In this document: piece by piece, positions 52,379-61,073 of the stretch
Layout of the letters: every line of letters begins with the position of its first letter
How positions within the stretch are numbered: the first letter of the stretch is position 1
From: Billgrantia aerodenitrificans
Lineage (GTDB): Bacteria > Pseudomonadota > Gammaproteobacteria > Pseudomonadales > Halomonadaceae
Assembly: GCF_021404405.1 (NCBI RefSeq)
Contig: NZ_JABFTV010000010.1
Span: 154,180-218,179 of the forward strand
DNA length: 64,000 nucleotides
Direction of reading: 5' to 3'
The notes under the pieces: generated by a model
Databases searched by the model: none
Seen by the model: only the letters and a program-made list of their open reading frames with translations
Told to the model about the DNA's origin: nothing
Made by a program: the position numbers and the translations under genes

Positions 52379-53452
52379 TCAGCTCAGCGGCCGCAGCGGC
52401 GGTACGTCCAGACGCTCGGCCAGCTCGGCGTAGGCGGCCTGATTGGCGCTGTCGAGGGGAATGCCCCGGGCGTCGCGCTGCGCCTGGCAGGCCCACTCCC
52501 GGTCGCCGGGCACCAGCACTTCGCCCCCGTTGCGCCCCGGCTGGGCGCGCAGATCGTCCAGGTAGCGCCGCAGGCAGGCGGGAAAGGGATCGCCCGGCGC
52601 GAAGGCATCAGGCCTGAGCGCCATGACGAAGTGGGCGATACCGCGCGGCGAGGCCATGTCGGGTCCACCCATGGGCAACAGCCGATAGCCATGCTGCATG
52701 CCGGCGAGCATCGAACTGAGAACCTCTACCATGCCGCCAAGGCCGGCGCCCTTGAAACCAAACTCGCTGCCGCCCAGGGGCAGCAGTGCCGCCACCTCGC
52801 CCGGCGTGCGGGTCACCCGGCCCCCAGCATCGGCGGCCACCTGGTCGGGCAGCTCGCGGCCGATGGCACCGTACTGCTGCACCCGGTTCCAGGGAATGGC
52901 GCTGGTCGCCATATCGAGCAGGTAGGGCTGCTCTCCCGCCACCGGCGCGGCAAAGGCGATGGGATTGGTGCCGTGGAACGGGCGGCTACCCTGGTGCGGC
53001 AGCACGAAAGGGTCGGAGTTGCACGTGACCAGCCCGATCAGCCCGCGCTCCGCCGCCGCCAGGGCGTAGCAGCCCGCCGCACCAAAATGTGAGGCGTTGC
53101 CCACCGCCACCGCCCCCATGCCGACCTGCTCGGCCATCTCGACGGCATGCTCCATGGCGCTATAGGCGGCCAGGTGGCCGAGGCCGTCGTCGGCATCGAG
53201 ATAACCGGTGGCGGGCAGCCGGCGTTCGAAGCGCATCCGGGGCACGCCTTTGAGGCGGCCACCCTGCAACGCCTGCACGTAATGGGGCAGGAGCCGCAGG
53301 CCGTGGCTGTCGGTACCCATCCGCGAAGCGGTGACCAGGGCCCGCGTCGCGGCGCTGGCCGAGGCTTCGTCGGCGCCGGCACGCCCCAGCACCGCCTTCA
53401 TGAAGCGCTCCAGCGCTTCCCGCTCCACTCTGAAGTCCGTCGTTTCACTCAT
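52379..53452 (-). CDS. Ldh-family oxidoreductase (malate/L-lactate/2,3-diketogulonate reductase superfamily)
   Basis: NAD(P)H-dependent reductase of the YlbC/DlgD superfamily, 357 aa, unrelated to Rossmann dehydrogenases. Conserved parts are SRMGTDSHGLRLLPHYVQAL, VGNASHFGAAGCYALAA, CNSDPFVLPHQGSRPFHGTN and PIAFAAP. Members reduce 2-keto or diketo acids such as 2,3-diketo-L-gulonate. In E. coli the yiaK reductase is also next to a TRAP importer (yiaMNO), a parallel to the arrangement here. It lies 27 bp downstream of the TRAP large permease gene, so it is probably cotranscribed. Substrate unknown. Confidence 0.85.
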   Translation of the reverse strand: MSETTDFRVEREALERFMKAVLGRAGADEASASAATRALVTASRMGTDSHGLRLLPHYVQALQGGRLKGVPRMRFERRLPATGYLDADDGLGHLAAYSAMEHAVEMAEQVGMGAVAVGNASHFGAAGCYALAAAERGLIGLVTCNSDPFVLPHQGSRPFHGTNPIAFAAPVAGEQPYLLDMATSAIPWNRVQQYGAIGRELPDQVAADAGGRVTRTPGEVAALLPLGGSEFGFKGAGLGGMVEVLSSMLAGMQHGYRLLPMGGPDMASPRGIAHFVMALRPDAFAPGDPFPACLRRYLDDLRAQPGRNGGEVLVPGDREWACQAQRDARGIPLDSANQAAYAELAERLDVPPLRPLS

Positions 53453-53479
53453 CGTTCCCTTTCCTTGTGGATCGTCGTC

Positions 53480-54859
53480 TCAGCGATAGACCAGGGTGGG
53501 CAGCCACATGGAGATGGCCGGCACGAAGGTCACCAGCAGCAGGCACAGCACCAGCGGGATAAGGAACGGGATCGTCCCGCGCATGCAGCGCTCGAAGCTG
53601 ACGTTGGAGACCCGTGACAGTACGTAGAGCACCATGCCCACCGGCGGCGTCAGCAGGCCGATCATCAGGTTCAACACCATGATCACCCCGAAGTGCACCG
53701 GGTCGACGCCCACCGCAACGGCCAGCGGCAGCAGCACCGGTACCAGAATGGTGATGGCGGCGATGGTCTCCATGAAGCAGCCGATGATGATCAATACGAT
53801 GTTGGAGAACAGCAGCACGGCGATCTTGCTATCCGCGAACGGACCGAGCAGAACCACCAGATGCTGCGTTACCTGATTGCTGGAGAGGATCCAGGCGAAG
53901 ATGGAGGCGGCGCCCACGATGAACAGGATGATCGCCGTGGTTTCGATGGTCTCCATGCTCACCTTGAGCAGCTTGCGCCAGGTCAGGGTGCGATAGATCC
54001 CCACCCCCAGGAACAGCGCATAGACCACCGCAGCCACGGCGGATTCGGTGGGCGTGAACATCCCGGTGATGATGCCCCCCACGATGATCACGGGCGTCAT
54101 CAGCGACAGCACCGCGCGCCCGAAGGTCCTGCCCAGCACGCCCACCGAGAAGCGGGCATCGGCGGTATAACCGCGGCGCCGGGAGATGATGAAGATCATC
54201 CCCATCAGCATGGCGCCCATGAGCAGACCCGGCAGCAGGCCGGCAGCGAACAGCTGCCCTACGGACGCCGAGGCCATGACGCCATAGATCACCATGGGCA
54301 GACTGGGCGGAATGATGGGCCCGATGGTTGAGGATGCCGCGGTGATACCGACGGCAAACTCCTCGTCGTAGCCGGCATCCTTCATCGCCTTGACCTCGAT
54401 GGTGCCCAGCCCGCCGGCGTCTGCCACCGCGGCACCAGACATGCCGGAGAAAACGATGCTCGCCCCCACGTTGACATGGCCGAGGCCGCCACGCATCCAA
54501 CCCATCAGTGCCTTGGCGAAATCGAAGATACGCTCGGTGATGCCGGCGTTGTTCATCAGGCTGCCGGCGAAGATGAAGAACGGAATGGCCAGCAGCGGAA
54601 AGCTGTCGATGCCGTTGATCATGCGATGCGCCACGACGATATCCGGCACCTGACCGGAGATCAGCACGAACATCAGGCAGGCGCCGGCCAGACTGATGGC
54701 GATCGGCACCCCCAGCACCAGCATGGTGAACAGCGAGAAGAACAGAAAGGAGAGGTAGTAGCCGGTCACTGCCAGGATCACGCAGCCGAGCACGGCAAGC
54801 GCGGAGAGCAGTGGCGTGACGACCGGCGCTCGCCAGCGCAGCATGGAAAGTCGACTCAT
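53480..54859 (-). CDS. TRAP transporter large permease (DctM family)
   Basis: Inner-membrane Na+-driven import channel, 459 aa with about 12-13 hydrophobic segments, including LFFSLFTMLVLGVPIAISLA, LAIPFFIFAGSLMNNAGITE, GMSGAAVADAGGLGTIEVKA, and PIIPPSLPMVIYGVMAS. The last two are DctM signatures. The N-terminus is slightly longer than usual. It belongs to the three-gene TRAP system (binding protein, small permease, large permease) on one strand with small gaps. Na+-coupled TRAP uptake suits a halophile. The likely substrate is a sugar acid, by context. Confidence 0.92.
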   Translation of the reverse strand: MSRLSMLRWRAPVVTPLLSALAVLGCVILAVTGYYLSFLFFSLFTMLVLGVPIAISLAGACLMFVLISGQVPDIVVAHRMINGIDSFPLLAIPFFIFAGSLMNNAGITERIFDFAKALMGWMRGGLGHVNVGASIVFSGMSGAAVADAGGLGTIEVKAMKDAGYDEEFAVGITAASSTIGPIIPPSLPMVIYGVMASASVGQLFAAGLLPGLLMGAMLMGMIFIISRRRGYTADARFSVGVLGRTFGRAVLSLMTPVIIVGGIITGMFTPTESAVAAVVYALFLGVGIYRTLTWRKLLKVSMETIETTAIILFIVGAASIFAWILSSNQVTQHLVVLLGPFADSKIAVLLFSNIVLIIIGCFMETIAAITILVPVLLPLAVAVGVDPVHFGVIMVLNLMIGLLTPPVGMVLYVLSRVSNVSFERCMRGTIPFLIPLVLCLLLVTFVPAISMWLPTLVYR

Positions 54860-54871
54860 GGATGGCAGCCC

Positions 54872-55408
54872 TTACTGACGCGCTGCGCGAAGGCGCAGGA
54901 CGATTCTCTGAATGCCGCGAAACGCCATGACGACGAAGGCGGCAAAGACCGTGAAGTAGATGATGTTCTTGGGCAGGTCGACCGAGATCATCATGCTGCC
55001 GGTGCGATCGGCGAGCTTGTAGGTGACCCAGGCCATGGCGATGTAGAACCCCACGCTCACGCCCTCGGCCACGCCGGCCACGATCTTACCCAACCAGCCG
55101 GGCATGTAGCGGTAGAAGAACTCCACCATGATGTGGGTGCCCTTCCTCACCGCCAGCGCACTGCCGGCAAAGCCGACCACGATCAGCAGATAGCGCGCGA
55201 TCTCTTCCGTCCAGGTGGTGGAGTCGCCCAGCACGTAGCGGGTGAAGAACTGCAGCGAGACGACGAAGATCAAGGCCCAGAAGATCACCAGAGTGAAGTA
55301 GTCCTCGATGGCATAGTCGCCAAAGCGGAACTCCTCGCTATCGAACGCCGACTCGAAGTCGAGCATGGGGTCGACCGCTTCATCGAGTTCGTCGATCCGT
55401 TTCGACAT
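54872..55408 (-). CDS. TRAP transporter small permease (DctQ family)
   Basis: A 178-aa membrane protein with four hydrophobic helices, for example YFTLVIFWALIFVVSLQFFT, RYLLIVVGFAGSALAV and IIYFTVFAAFVVMAFRGIQ. The conserved WTEEIARY and RKGTHIMVEFF motifs of DctQ are present. The acidic N-terminus (DELDEAVDPMLDFESAFDSE) is longer than average. The start is MSKRIDELDE with GGGAGG upstream. It lies between the binding-protein and large-permease genes. Confidence 0.9.
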   Translation of the reverse strand: MSKRIDELDEAVDPMLDFESAFDSEEFRFGDYAIEDYFTLVIFWALIFVVSLQFFTRYVLGDSTTWTEEIARYLLIVVGFAGSALAVRKGTHIMVEFFYRYMPGWLGKIVAGVAEGVSVGFYIAMAWVTYKLADRTGSMMISVDLPKNIIYFTVFAAFVVMAFRGIQRIVLRLRAARQ

Positions 55409-55471
55409 CTCACGCCTCCCGGCGTCCACCGCCCGTGGCGGTGGACGCACCCGTCGATGATCACTGGTGGC

Positions 55472-56470
55472 TTACTGGCCCAGGGCCTGCAGCCGCTCGT
55501 AGGTCTCTTCGTCCCAGTCCGCATCGTCGCCGAGGTGGTAGGGCACGGTGACATCCCGGAACGGTTCGCGATCCACCTCGTTGATGGTGTTGCCCTGCTC
55601 CTCGAACCAGGCCGCCAGCTCCGCCTCGGCCTGCAGGATGTCGTTGGTATTGTTCTGCGCGGCCTCCTGCAGCACCTCACGGAAGATCTCCTGATCCTCC
55701 TCGGAGAGCTGGTTCCAGCGTATGCCGCTGATGATGGTGACCAGCGAGTCCGTCACGTGGCCGGTCAGGTTGATGACGTCCTGTACCTCGTGGAAGGCCA
55801 TGGCACGGATCGCCGGCAGAGGATTTTCCTGGGCATCGACCACCCCCTGCTGCAGGGCCAGGTAGGTTTCGTCGAAGGCGATGGGGGTGGGATTCGCACC
55901 GGCCGCACGCGGGAACATCATGTAGAGGGGAGCGCCGGGCACGCGGATCCGCAGCCGCTGCATGTCCTCCGGCACGTTGATCGGCTCGTTGGAGGTGACG
56001 TGGCGCTCACCGTAGTAATTCAGGGCGATGGGTACGTTGTTGGTGGCGTCCTGGAAGCCCTCGGCTATCTCCTGGAACAGGTCGCTCTCGGCATAGGCCT
56101 GCCAGTGGTCGAAGTCGCGGAACATGTAGGGCGCCCCGGCAATGCCCATCGGCCCGTAATAGCGGCCCGCGAACTGGGTACCGGTATAGATGATGTCGAC
56201 GGTGCCCAGCCCAAGCGCCTCGTTGATGTCCTGTTCGTTACCCAGCGACGAGGCAGGATGCACGCTGATCCTGTAACGGCCCTCGGTGCGCTCCTCGATC
56301 TCACCGGCGGCCCATTCCGCCCAGCGATGGAAAGGCTCCGACGTCTCGTACACGTGGGCAAAACGCAGGGTCTCGGTGGCTTGAACCGCCCCGGTGAAGC
56401 CGATACCCGCCGCGATCAGGGCGGCGCTCAGCAGGGACGTCTTGAGGTGGCGTTGGCTCTTCTGGCTCAT
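55472..56470 (-). CDS. TRAP transporter substrate-binding protein (DctP family)
   Basis: Periplasmic binding protein, 332 aa. The signal peptide core LLSAALIAAGIGFTGAVQA is followed by TETLRFAHVYETSEPFHRWA. The substrate-carboxylate arginine is expected in RLRIRVPGAPLYMMFPRAAG, followed by NPTPIAFDETYLALQQGVVD and AQENPLPAI, standard DctP features. Of two adjacent ATG codons, the second (56470) has better spacing from GAGGAG. It is the first gene of TRAP(P-Q-M) plus the Ldh-family reductase and has operator-like site C upstream. Confidence 0.92.
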   Translation of the reverse strand: MSQKSQRHLKTSLLSAALIAAGIGFTGAVQATETLRFAHVYETSEPFHRWAEWAAGEIEERTEGRYRISVHPASSLGNEQDINEALGLGTVDIIYTGTQFAGRYYGPMGIAGAPYMFRDFDHWQAYAESDLFQEIAEGFQDATNNVPIALNYYGERHVTSNEPINVPEDMQRLRIRVPGAPLYMMFPRAAGANPTPIAFDETYLALQQGVVDAQENPLPAIRAMAFHEVQDVINLTGHVTDSLVTIISGIRWNQLSEEDQEIFREVLQEAAQNNTNDILQAEAELAAWFEEQGNTINEVDREPFRDVTVPYHLGDDADWDEETYERLQALGQ

Positions 56471-56599
56471 CATGAACTCCTCGCGATTTGTCGATGTTGT
56501 TATGCGTATCGAGCAGGTCTGAGTTGGGTCTTGTCGGGCAGGCAGCTTCCATCGCTGTGAATGTCTTTCAGTGCGAACATCCAGCTGTCCTGCTGTATA

Positions 56600-56612
56600 C
56601 GTATCATACCAT
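56600..56612 (-). promoter_or_regulatory. GntR-type operator-like site C (upstream of the TRAP operon)
   Basis: The plus strand reads CGTATCATACCAT; the minus strand reads ATGGTATGATACG. It shares the GTATGA core of sites A, B, D and E but is the weakest of the five. It lies 130 bp before the TRAP binding-protein start, between that gene and the upstream kinase gene on the same strand. Confidence 0.45.
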
Positions 56613-56653
56613 CAAGCTAACACTAGCCCTCCTCCGAGCGGTGCGCAACCCGG

Positions 56654-57802
56654 TCAAGAAGTCGACAAGGACGACGCACTCTCCAGGCCAAGGCGATCAT
56701 GTAGCCGCACCAGCAGATCCGCGTCGCCGAAGCCCCCCGCCTTGGTCATCACCAAGCGCTGCGGCGCACCTTCCAGATGCCCCAGGGCAATCCCGGGGGC
56801 CCACTCCGCCTCCACCGCGATGACCGCGCCCCCCAGCCGGGAGAGGGTCGCCACGGCGATATCGCCGCCGCTGAGAAAGAGCAACCCCGTAGCCGCCTCT
56901 GGCCAGTGCGATACCGTCCGCAATGCCGCCTCGCCCATGGCGGCGGCAATCTGCGACGGCGCCAGCTCGGTATCGTCATCAGCGCCGGGGGTCAGCAGCA
57001 CTGCCGTGGCCGCTTCATCGCCCCCCTTCAGCGCCGTCAACCGGGCCAGAGCCGGGACATGCTCTCGCAGCCGCCGCTCCTGCTCCTGGGTTCGTTGCGC
57101 GCGGGAGCCCACCGCGTAGAGCACGCGCTCGACGCCTACCAGCGGACAGGGGGCGACTCGCAGCAGGCCAAAGCAGCGCTGGGCGACGGCCGTCGCCAAT
57201 CCTGCGGCTCCCACCAGCAGCCAGTGGCCGGGCGCCCGCAGTACCGCATCGTAGAGGCAGGCCAGCTCGCGGTCGCTTGCCGCATCGGCCACGCAGTCGC
57301 CCTCGGGAAGCGGCGCGTCACAGGGCCTGGCGTGCCTGACCAAGGGCACCCCTGCGGCGCCAAAAGCACGCTCCAGGGAGTCGCCCAGCGGTTCCCCCTC
57401 GACCCACACCCGCCCCTCGCGCACCGTTCGCCCCTGGGCCGGCACCGCCGGTGCCACCAGCAAACGCCGCGGGACGACGTCACGCATGGCCAGGCTCTCG
57501 GCCACCACCTGGCCGCGCAGGGTGGAGTCGACCTTCTTGAACCACACCGTGGGGGTGTATGGGGCGAGACGCCGGGTCACCGTGGCCACCCGCTCGGCAG
57601 CCTCGGCCGCCGGTAGATGGCGCGACTCCGTGTTAACGGCAATCACTTCTGGCGGGGCTTCGCCCCAAGCGCTCAGCGCCGCCTCGAGCCGCTCGGGGGC
57701 GATCACCACCCGCGCCTGCGCCCCACGGGCGGCAAAGGGAGCCGCTGCATCCAGTGCGCCGGTCAAGTCGTCGGCGACGATGGCGACCCGGCAGCCGTTC
57801 AT
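56654..57802 (-). CDS. Four-carbon acid-sugar kinase (DUF1537 family)
   Basis: ATP-dependent kinase of the DUF1537 family, which phosphorylates C4 acids such as D-threonate, D-erythronate or 3-oxo-tetronate. The 382-aa protein begins RVAIVADDLTGALDAAAPFA, the family's substrate-binding signature. The C-terminal nucleotide-binding part includes LLFLSGGDIAVATLSRLGG and RLVMTKAGGFGDADLLVR. The ATG overlaps the stop of the PdxA-like gene (ATGA). A kinase plus PdxA2 pair is the established arrangement for D-threonate/D-erythronate breakdown to dihydroxyacetone phosphate; the substrate here is inferred from that. Confidence 0.88.
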   Translation of the reverse strand: MNGCRVAIVADDLTGALDAAAPFAARGAQARVVIAPERLEAALSAWGEAPPEVIAVNTESRHLPAAEAAERVATVTRRLAPYTPTVWFKKVDSTLRGQVVAESLAMRDVVPRRLLVAPAVPAQGRTVREGRVWVEGEPLGDSLERAFGAAGVPLVRHARPCDAPLPEGDCVADAASDRELACLYDAVLRAPGHWLLVGAAGLATAVAQRCFGLLRVAPCPLVGVERVLYAVGSRAQRTQEQERRLREHVPALARLTALKGGDEAATAVLLTPGADDDTELAPSQIAAAMGEAALRTVSHWPEAATGLLFLSGGDIAVATLSRLGGAVIAVEAEWAPGIALGHLEGAPQRLVMTKAGGFGDADLLVRLHDRLGLESASSLSTS

Positions 57803-58791
57803 GACCCGCCGCCCGCGGCCAAGCGGCGCGCATAGGCGATGGCCGCGCCCAGATTGGTGGCGTCCGCGCGGCCCTGCCAGGCGATATCGAAGGCGGTGCC
57901 GTGGTCCACCGAGGTGCGCTGAATCGGCAGCCCTAGGCTGACGTTGACCGTGGTGTCGAAGGCGATCAGCTTCACCGGGATATGGCCCTGGTCGTGATAC
58001 TGCGCCACCACCAGGTCGAACTCGCCGCGCGAGGCGCGATAGAAGACGGTGTCCGCCGAGATCGGCCCCTGCACCTCGAAGCCGCGTTCGCGCAGCTCAC
58101 GCACCGCCGGCGCAATGATCCGCTCATCCTCGTCGCCGAAAATGCCACCTTCACCGCAGTGAGGGTTGAGTCCGGCCACGGCGATACGCGGCTGCGGAAT
58201 GCCCATGCTCACCAGGTGCTCGTGCCCCACCGCCACGGTGGCGGCGATGCGCGCCTCGGTGACCCGCTCGATGGCATCGCGTAGCGACACATGAGTGGAA
58301 ACGTGCAGCGTGGAGAGCGTCTCGGAGGCGAGCAGCATGAAGGAGGAGGGCGCACCGGTGAGCGCCGCCAGCATGCCGGTATGGCCATCGTAGTGATGCC
58401 CTGAGGCATGCAGCGCCGCCTTGTTCAGCGGCGCGGTGACGATCACCCGGGCGCGGCCCGCCTGCACCAGCTCCACCGCCCGTTTTACACAGCGAAAGGC
58501 CAGGTCACCGCCAGCAGCACTAATGCGGCCATCGGCGATCTCTGCTTCGGCAGCCACCTCGGCCACCGCTATCTTGCCATCGCCGGCACGGGCCTCCTCC
58601 AGTGCAGCGAAGTCGAGCGCGGCGCCGAGCAGGGCGGCAGCCCGGCGATAGATGACCGGATCACCCACCAGCAGGGTGCCGTCACGCTCCTCCGGCGACA
58701 TTTCTGCCAGGGCACGACAGATGATCTCCGGGCCGATGCCCGCCGGGTCGCCCATGGTGATGGCGATTGCACCTCCGTTGACCTCGAACAT
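57799..58791 (-). CDS. PdxA2-type 4-phospho-sugar-acid dehydrogenase
   Basis: Metal-dependent NAD+ dehydrogenase-decarboxylase of the PdxA family, 330 aa. Conserved parts are ITMGDPAGIGPEII, VSTHVSLRDAIERVTE, GLNPHCGEGGIFGDEDERII, QYHDQGHIPVKLIAFDTTVN and RTSVDHGTAFDIAW, including the metal-binding histidines. The genetic link to a DUF1537 kinase points to the PdxA2 catabolic branch (D-threonate/D-erythronate 4-phosphate dehydrogenase) rather than pyridoxine synthesis. The start is MFEVNGGAIA with GAGGGG upstream; 32 extra codons to 58887 would run through operator-like site D and are rejected. Confidence 0.88.
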   Translation of the reverse strand: MFEVNGGAIAITMGDPAGIGPEIICRALAEMSPEERDGTLLVGDPVIYRRAAALLGAALDFAALEEARAGDGKIAVAEVAAEAEIADGRISAAGGDLAFRCVKRAVELVQAGRARVIVTAPLNKAALHASGHHYDGHTGMLAALTGAPSSFMLLASETLSTLHVSTHVSLRDAIERVTEARIAATVAVGHEHLVSMGIPQPRIAVAGLNPHCGEGGIFGDEDERIIAPAVRELRERGFEVQGPISADTVFYRASRGEFDLVVAQYHDQGHIPVKLIAFDTTVNVSLGLPIQRTSVDHGTAFDIAWQGRADATNLGAAIAYARRLAAGGGS

Positions 58792-58875
58792 CGTTTGCCC
58801 CTCGCGGTTCGTCTCGCCCAATCTTGCTCCTCGACCCATCTGCGCCCTTGCGATAGAGTTAGGAGAGCTGGCATA

Positions 58876-58888
58876 CCTGTCATACATA
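58876..58888. promoter_or_regulatory. GntR-type operator-like site D (divergent pdxA2 / FAH promoters)
   Basis: The plus strand reads CCTGTCATACATA; the minus strand reads TATGTATGACAGG. It shares a 10-base block, TGTATGACAG, with site A. It is placed about midway between the divergent starts at 58791 and 58954, so one bound regulator could control both directions. Confidence 0.6.
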
Positions 58889-58953
58889 CCTACATCAATA
58901 ACATGATAGGCGGAACCTGGCCAGGCGCCACTCCGCCCTCACCGGAGACCCCC

Positions 58954-60117
58954 ATGACCCCTCTCTCGTTACGCGACTGCCTGCCTCGGGACCTGGACCG
59001 TGCCTGCCTGGTCGGCCGGGTCTGGTGCGACACACCGAATCCCGGCCCCGTCCTGATCACGGTGCGCAACGGAGAAGCCATCGACGTCACCCAACTGGGA
59101 CCAACCATGGCCGACCTGCTCGAGCGCGACGACCTGCTCGAGGCGTTGGCGAATGCCGAGGGCCCCTCGCTGGGCTCCGTGGAGCAGCTGCTGGAGAACG
59201 CCCTGGCCGAGCCGCAACGGACCCCTTACCTGCTGGCCCCCTGCGACCTGCAGGCGGTGAAGGCCTGCGGCGTGACCTTTGCGGTGAGTCTGCTCGAGCG
59301 GGTGATCGAGGAGCAGGCGGGGGGCGACCCGGCCCGGGCCAGCGCCCTGCGCGCAGAGCTGCAGGCGCTGATCGGCAGCGACCTGTCACGCATCGTGCCG
59401 GGCTCCGAAGAGGCCATGACGCTAAAGCGCGAGCTGCAGGCCCGCGGGGGCTGGTCGCAGTACATGGAGGTCGGCATCGGTCCCGACGCCGAGGTGTTCA
59501 CCAAGGCGCAGCCGCTCTCCTCGGTGGGCTTCGGCGCCGGTGTGGGCCTGCACCCGGCGTCGCAGTGGAACAACCCGGAACCGGAGATCGTGCTGGCGGT
59601 GGACAGCCGCGGCACGGTCAGAGGTGCTGCCCTCGGCAACGACGTCAACCTGCGCGATATCGAGGGGCGCAGCGCCCTGCTACTGGGCAAGGCCAAGGAC
59701 AACAATGCCTCCAGCGCCATCGGTCCCTTCATTCGGTTGTTCGACGAGAATTTCGGCATCGATGACGTGCGCCGCGCCCGGGTCACCCTGCGCATCGAGG
59801 GCACCGACGACGACTTCCTGCTCGAGGGCGAGAGCGACATGGGCGAGATCAGCCGCGACCCGCTCGACCTGGTCAGCCAGACCCACGGCGCCCACCACCA
59901 GTACCCCGATGGCTTCATGCTCTACCTCGGCACCATGTTCTCGCCGATCCAGGACCGCGACGGCGCCGGCCAGGGCTTTACCCATCACCTGGGCGACCGG
60001 GTCACCATCGCCACGCCGGCGCTGGGCGCCCTGGTCAATCACGTGGACAGAAGCGATGCCCTGCCGCCCTGGCGCTACGGCCTGCGAGCGCTGATGCGCG
60101 ATCTTGCCGCCCGCTGA
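58954..60117 (+). CDS. FAH-family protein, AraD1 type (2-keto-3-deoxy-pentonate dehydratase-like)
   Basis: A 387-aa FAH-superfamily protein of the long AraD1-like group, whose known relatives dehydrate 2-keto-3-deoxy-pentonates to 2-oxoglutarate semialdehyde. Conserved parts are DLQAVKACGVTFAVSLLERV, AEVFTKAQPLSSVGFGAGVG, the metal ligands in WNNPEPEIVLAVDSRG, and ALGNDVNLRDIEGRSALLLG with SSAIGPFIRLFDE. The start is MTPLSLRDCL with GGAG 6 bases upstream; the long open frame back to 58408 is a shadow of pdxA2. The product would be the substrate of the semialdehyde dehydrogenase at 46332. The assignment to a pentonate is inference. Confidence 0.82.
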   Translation: MTPLSLRDCLPRDLDRACLVGRVWCDTPNPGPVLITVRNGEAIDVTQLGPTMADLLERDDLLEALANAEGPSLGSVEQLLENALAEPQRTPYLLAPCDLQAVKACGVTFAVSLLERVIEEQAGGDPARASALRAELQALIGSDLSRIVPGSEEAMTLKRELQARGGWSQYMEVGIGPDAEVFTKAQPLSSVGFGAGVGLHPASQWNNPEPEIVLAVDSRGTVRGAALGNDVNLRDIEGRSALLLGKAKDNNASSAIGPFIRLFDENFGIDDVRRARVTLRIEGTDDDFLLEGESDMGEISRDPLDLVSQTHGAHHQYPDGFMLYLGTMFSPIQDRDGAGQGFTHHLGDRVTIATPALGALVNHVDRSDALPPWRYGLRALMRDLAAR

Positions 60118-60142
60118 GCCTCGGCAACTTTTGCACGTGCGG

Positions 60143-60913
60143 TCAGGCCGGGCGGAAACGCCCTGCCAGGCCGCGCAGCGCCTGGGCCAGCAGCAGGGCA
60201 TCGATACCCACCCCGACGAAGCCGCACCCCGCCGCCAGGTAGTCGTGGGCCTGCTGCTCGTCCAGCGTGAGAATGCCGGCCACGCTGCCGGCGGCGCGGA
60301 TCCTGACGATGGCGTCGTCGATGGCAGCACGCACTTCCGGGTGCCCCGGGTTGCCGCGATGGCCCATCGCCGCGGAGAGATCTGCCGGCCCCACGAACAG
60401 CGCATCGACCCCTTCCACGGCGGCGATAGCCTCGAGATTGGCCAGCGCACGGGGGCTCTCCAGCTGCAGGATCAGGCAGATCTCGTCATCGGCGCGGGCG
60501 ACATAGTCTTCGACCTGGCCCCAGCGCGAGGCTCGCGCCAGCATACTGCCCATGCCGCGAATGCCGTGCGGGGGATAGCGCGTGGCCGCCACCAGCTCGG
60601 CGGCTTGCTCGGCGGTTTCCACCATGGGAATCAACAAGTTCTGCGCCCCGATATCCAAGTACTGCTTGAGCAGCGCGGTGTCGCCATGGGGCGGACGCAC
60701 CACCGGTTGACTGGCATAGGGAGCGATGGCCTGCAGCTGGCCGAGCAGGCTGGCCAAGTCGTTGGGGGCATGCTCGCCGTCCAGCAGCAGCCAGTCGAAG
60801 CCCGCAGTGGCCGCCAGCTCTGCCACGTAGGAACTGGCCAGCCCCAGCCAGATGCCGGTCAAGGGCTCCCCCGCGAGCAGCCGCCGCTTGAAGTCGTTGC
60901 GTCCCATGTTCAT
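60143..60913 (-). CDS. HpcH/HpaI-family class II aldolase
   Basis: Metal-dependent aldolase, 256 aa, cleaving 2-keto-3-deoxy (or 4-hydroxy-2-keto) acids to pyruvate plus an aldehyde. Family motifs are GFDWLLLDGEHAPND (catalytic His), PVVRPPHGDTALLKQYLDIG, LILQLESPRALANLEAIAAV (metal Glu) and VDALFVGPADLSAAMG (metal Asp). Relatives include 2-keto-3-deoxy-L-rhamnonate aldolase and GarL; the substrate cannot be told apart here. ATG codons at 60913 and 60907 are both reachable from a G-rich binding site. It is divergent from dgoD across operator-like site E and convergent with the AraD1-type gene. Confidence 0.88.
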   Translation of the reverse strand: MNMGRNDFKRRLLAGEPLTGIWLGLASSYVAELAATAGFDWLLLDGEHAPNDLASLLGQLQAIAPYASQPVVRPPHGDTALLKQYLDIGAQNLLIPMVETAEQAAELVAATRYPPHGIRGMGSMLARASRWGQVEDYVARADDEICLILQLESPRALANLEAIAAVEGVDALFVGPADLSAAMGHRGNPGHPEVRAAIDDAIVRIRAAGSVAGILTLDEQQAHDYLAAGCGFVGVGIDALLLAQALRGLAGRFRPA

Positions 60914-60966
60914 CCACCCCCCTCGTGTCTGGCGAAGCCACCTCGCCATGATGATGACCCGGTCAA

Positions 60967-60979
60967 CTTGTCATACAAG
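60967..60979. promoter_or_regulatory. GntR-type operator-like site E (divergent aldolase / dgoD promoters)
   Basis: CTTGT-CAT-ACAAG is a perfect palindrome with a 3-base centre and the best-formed of the five sites. On the minus strand it reads CTTGTATGACAAG, differing from site A at one position. It lies 54 bp from the aldolase start and 95 bp from dgoD. Confidence 0.65.
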
Positions 60980-61073
60980 CATACATGCTCTAATAGTGAA
61001 TCCGCATGCCGACAGGCAAGCCTCTCTCCGGCCACCGTCGGTATGGAGCTCTGCGCAATCGAGGAGACCCCCG

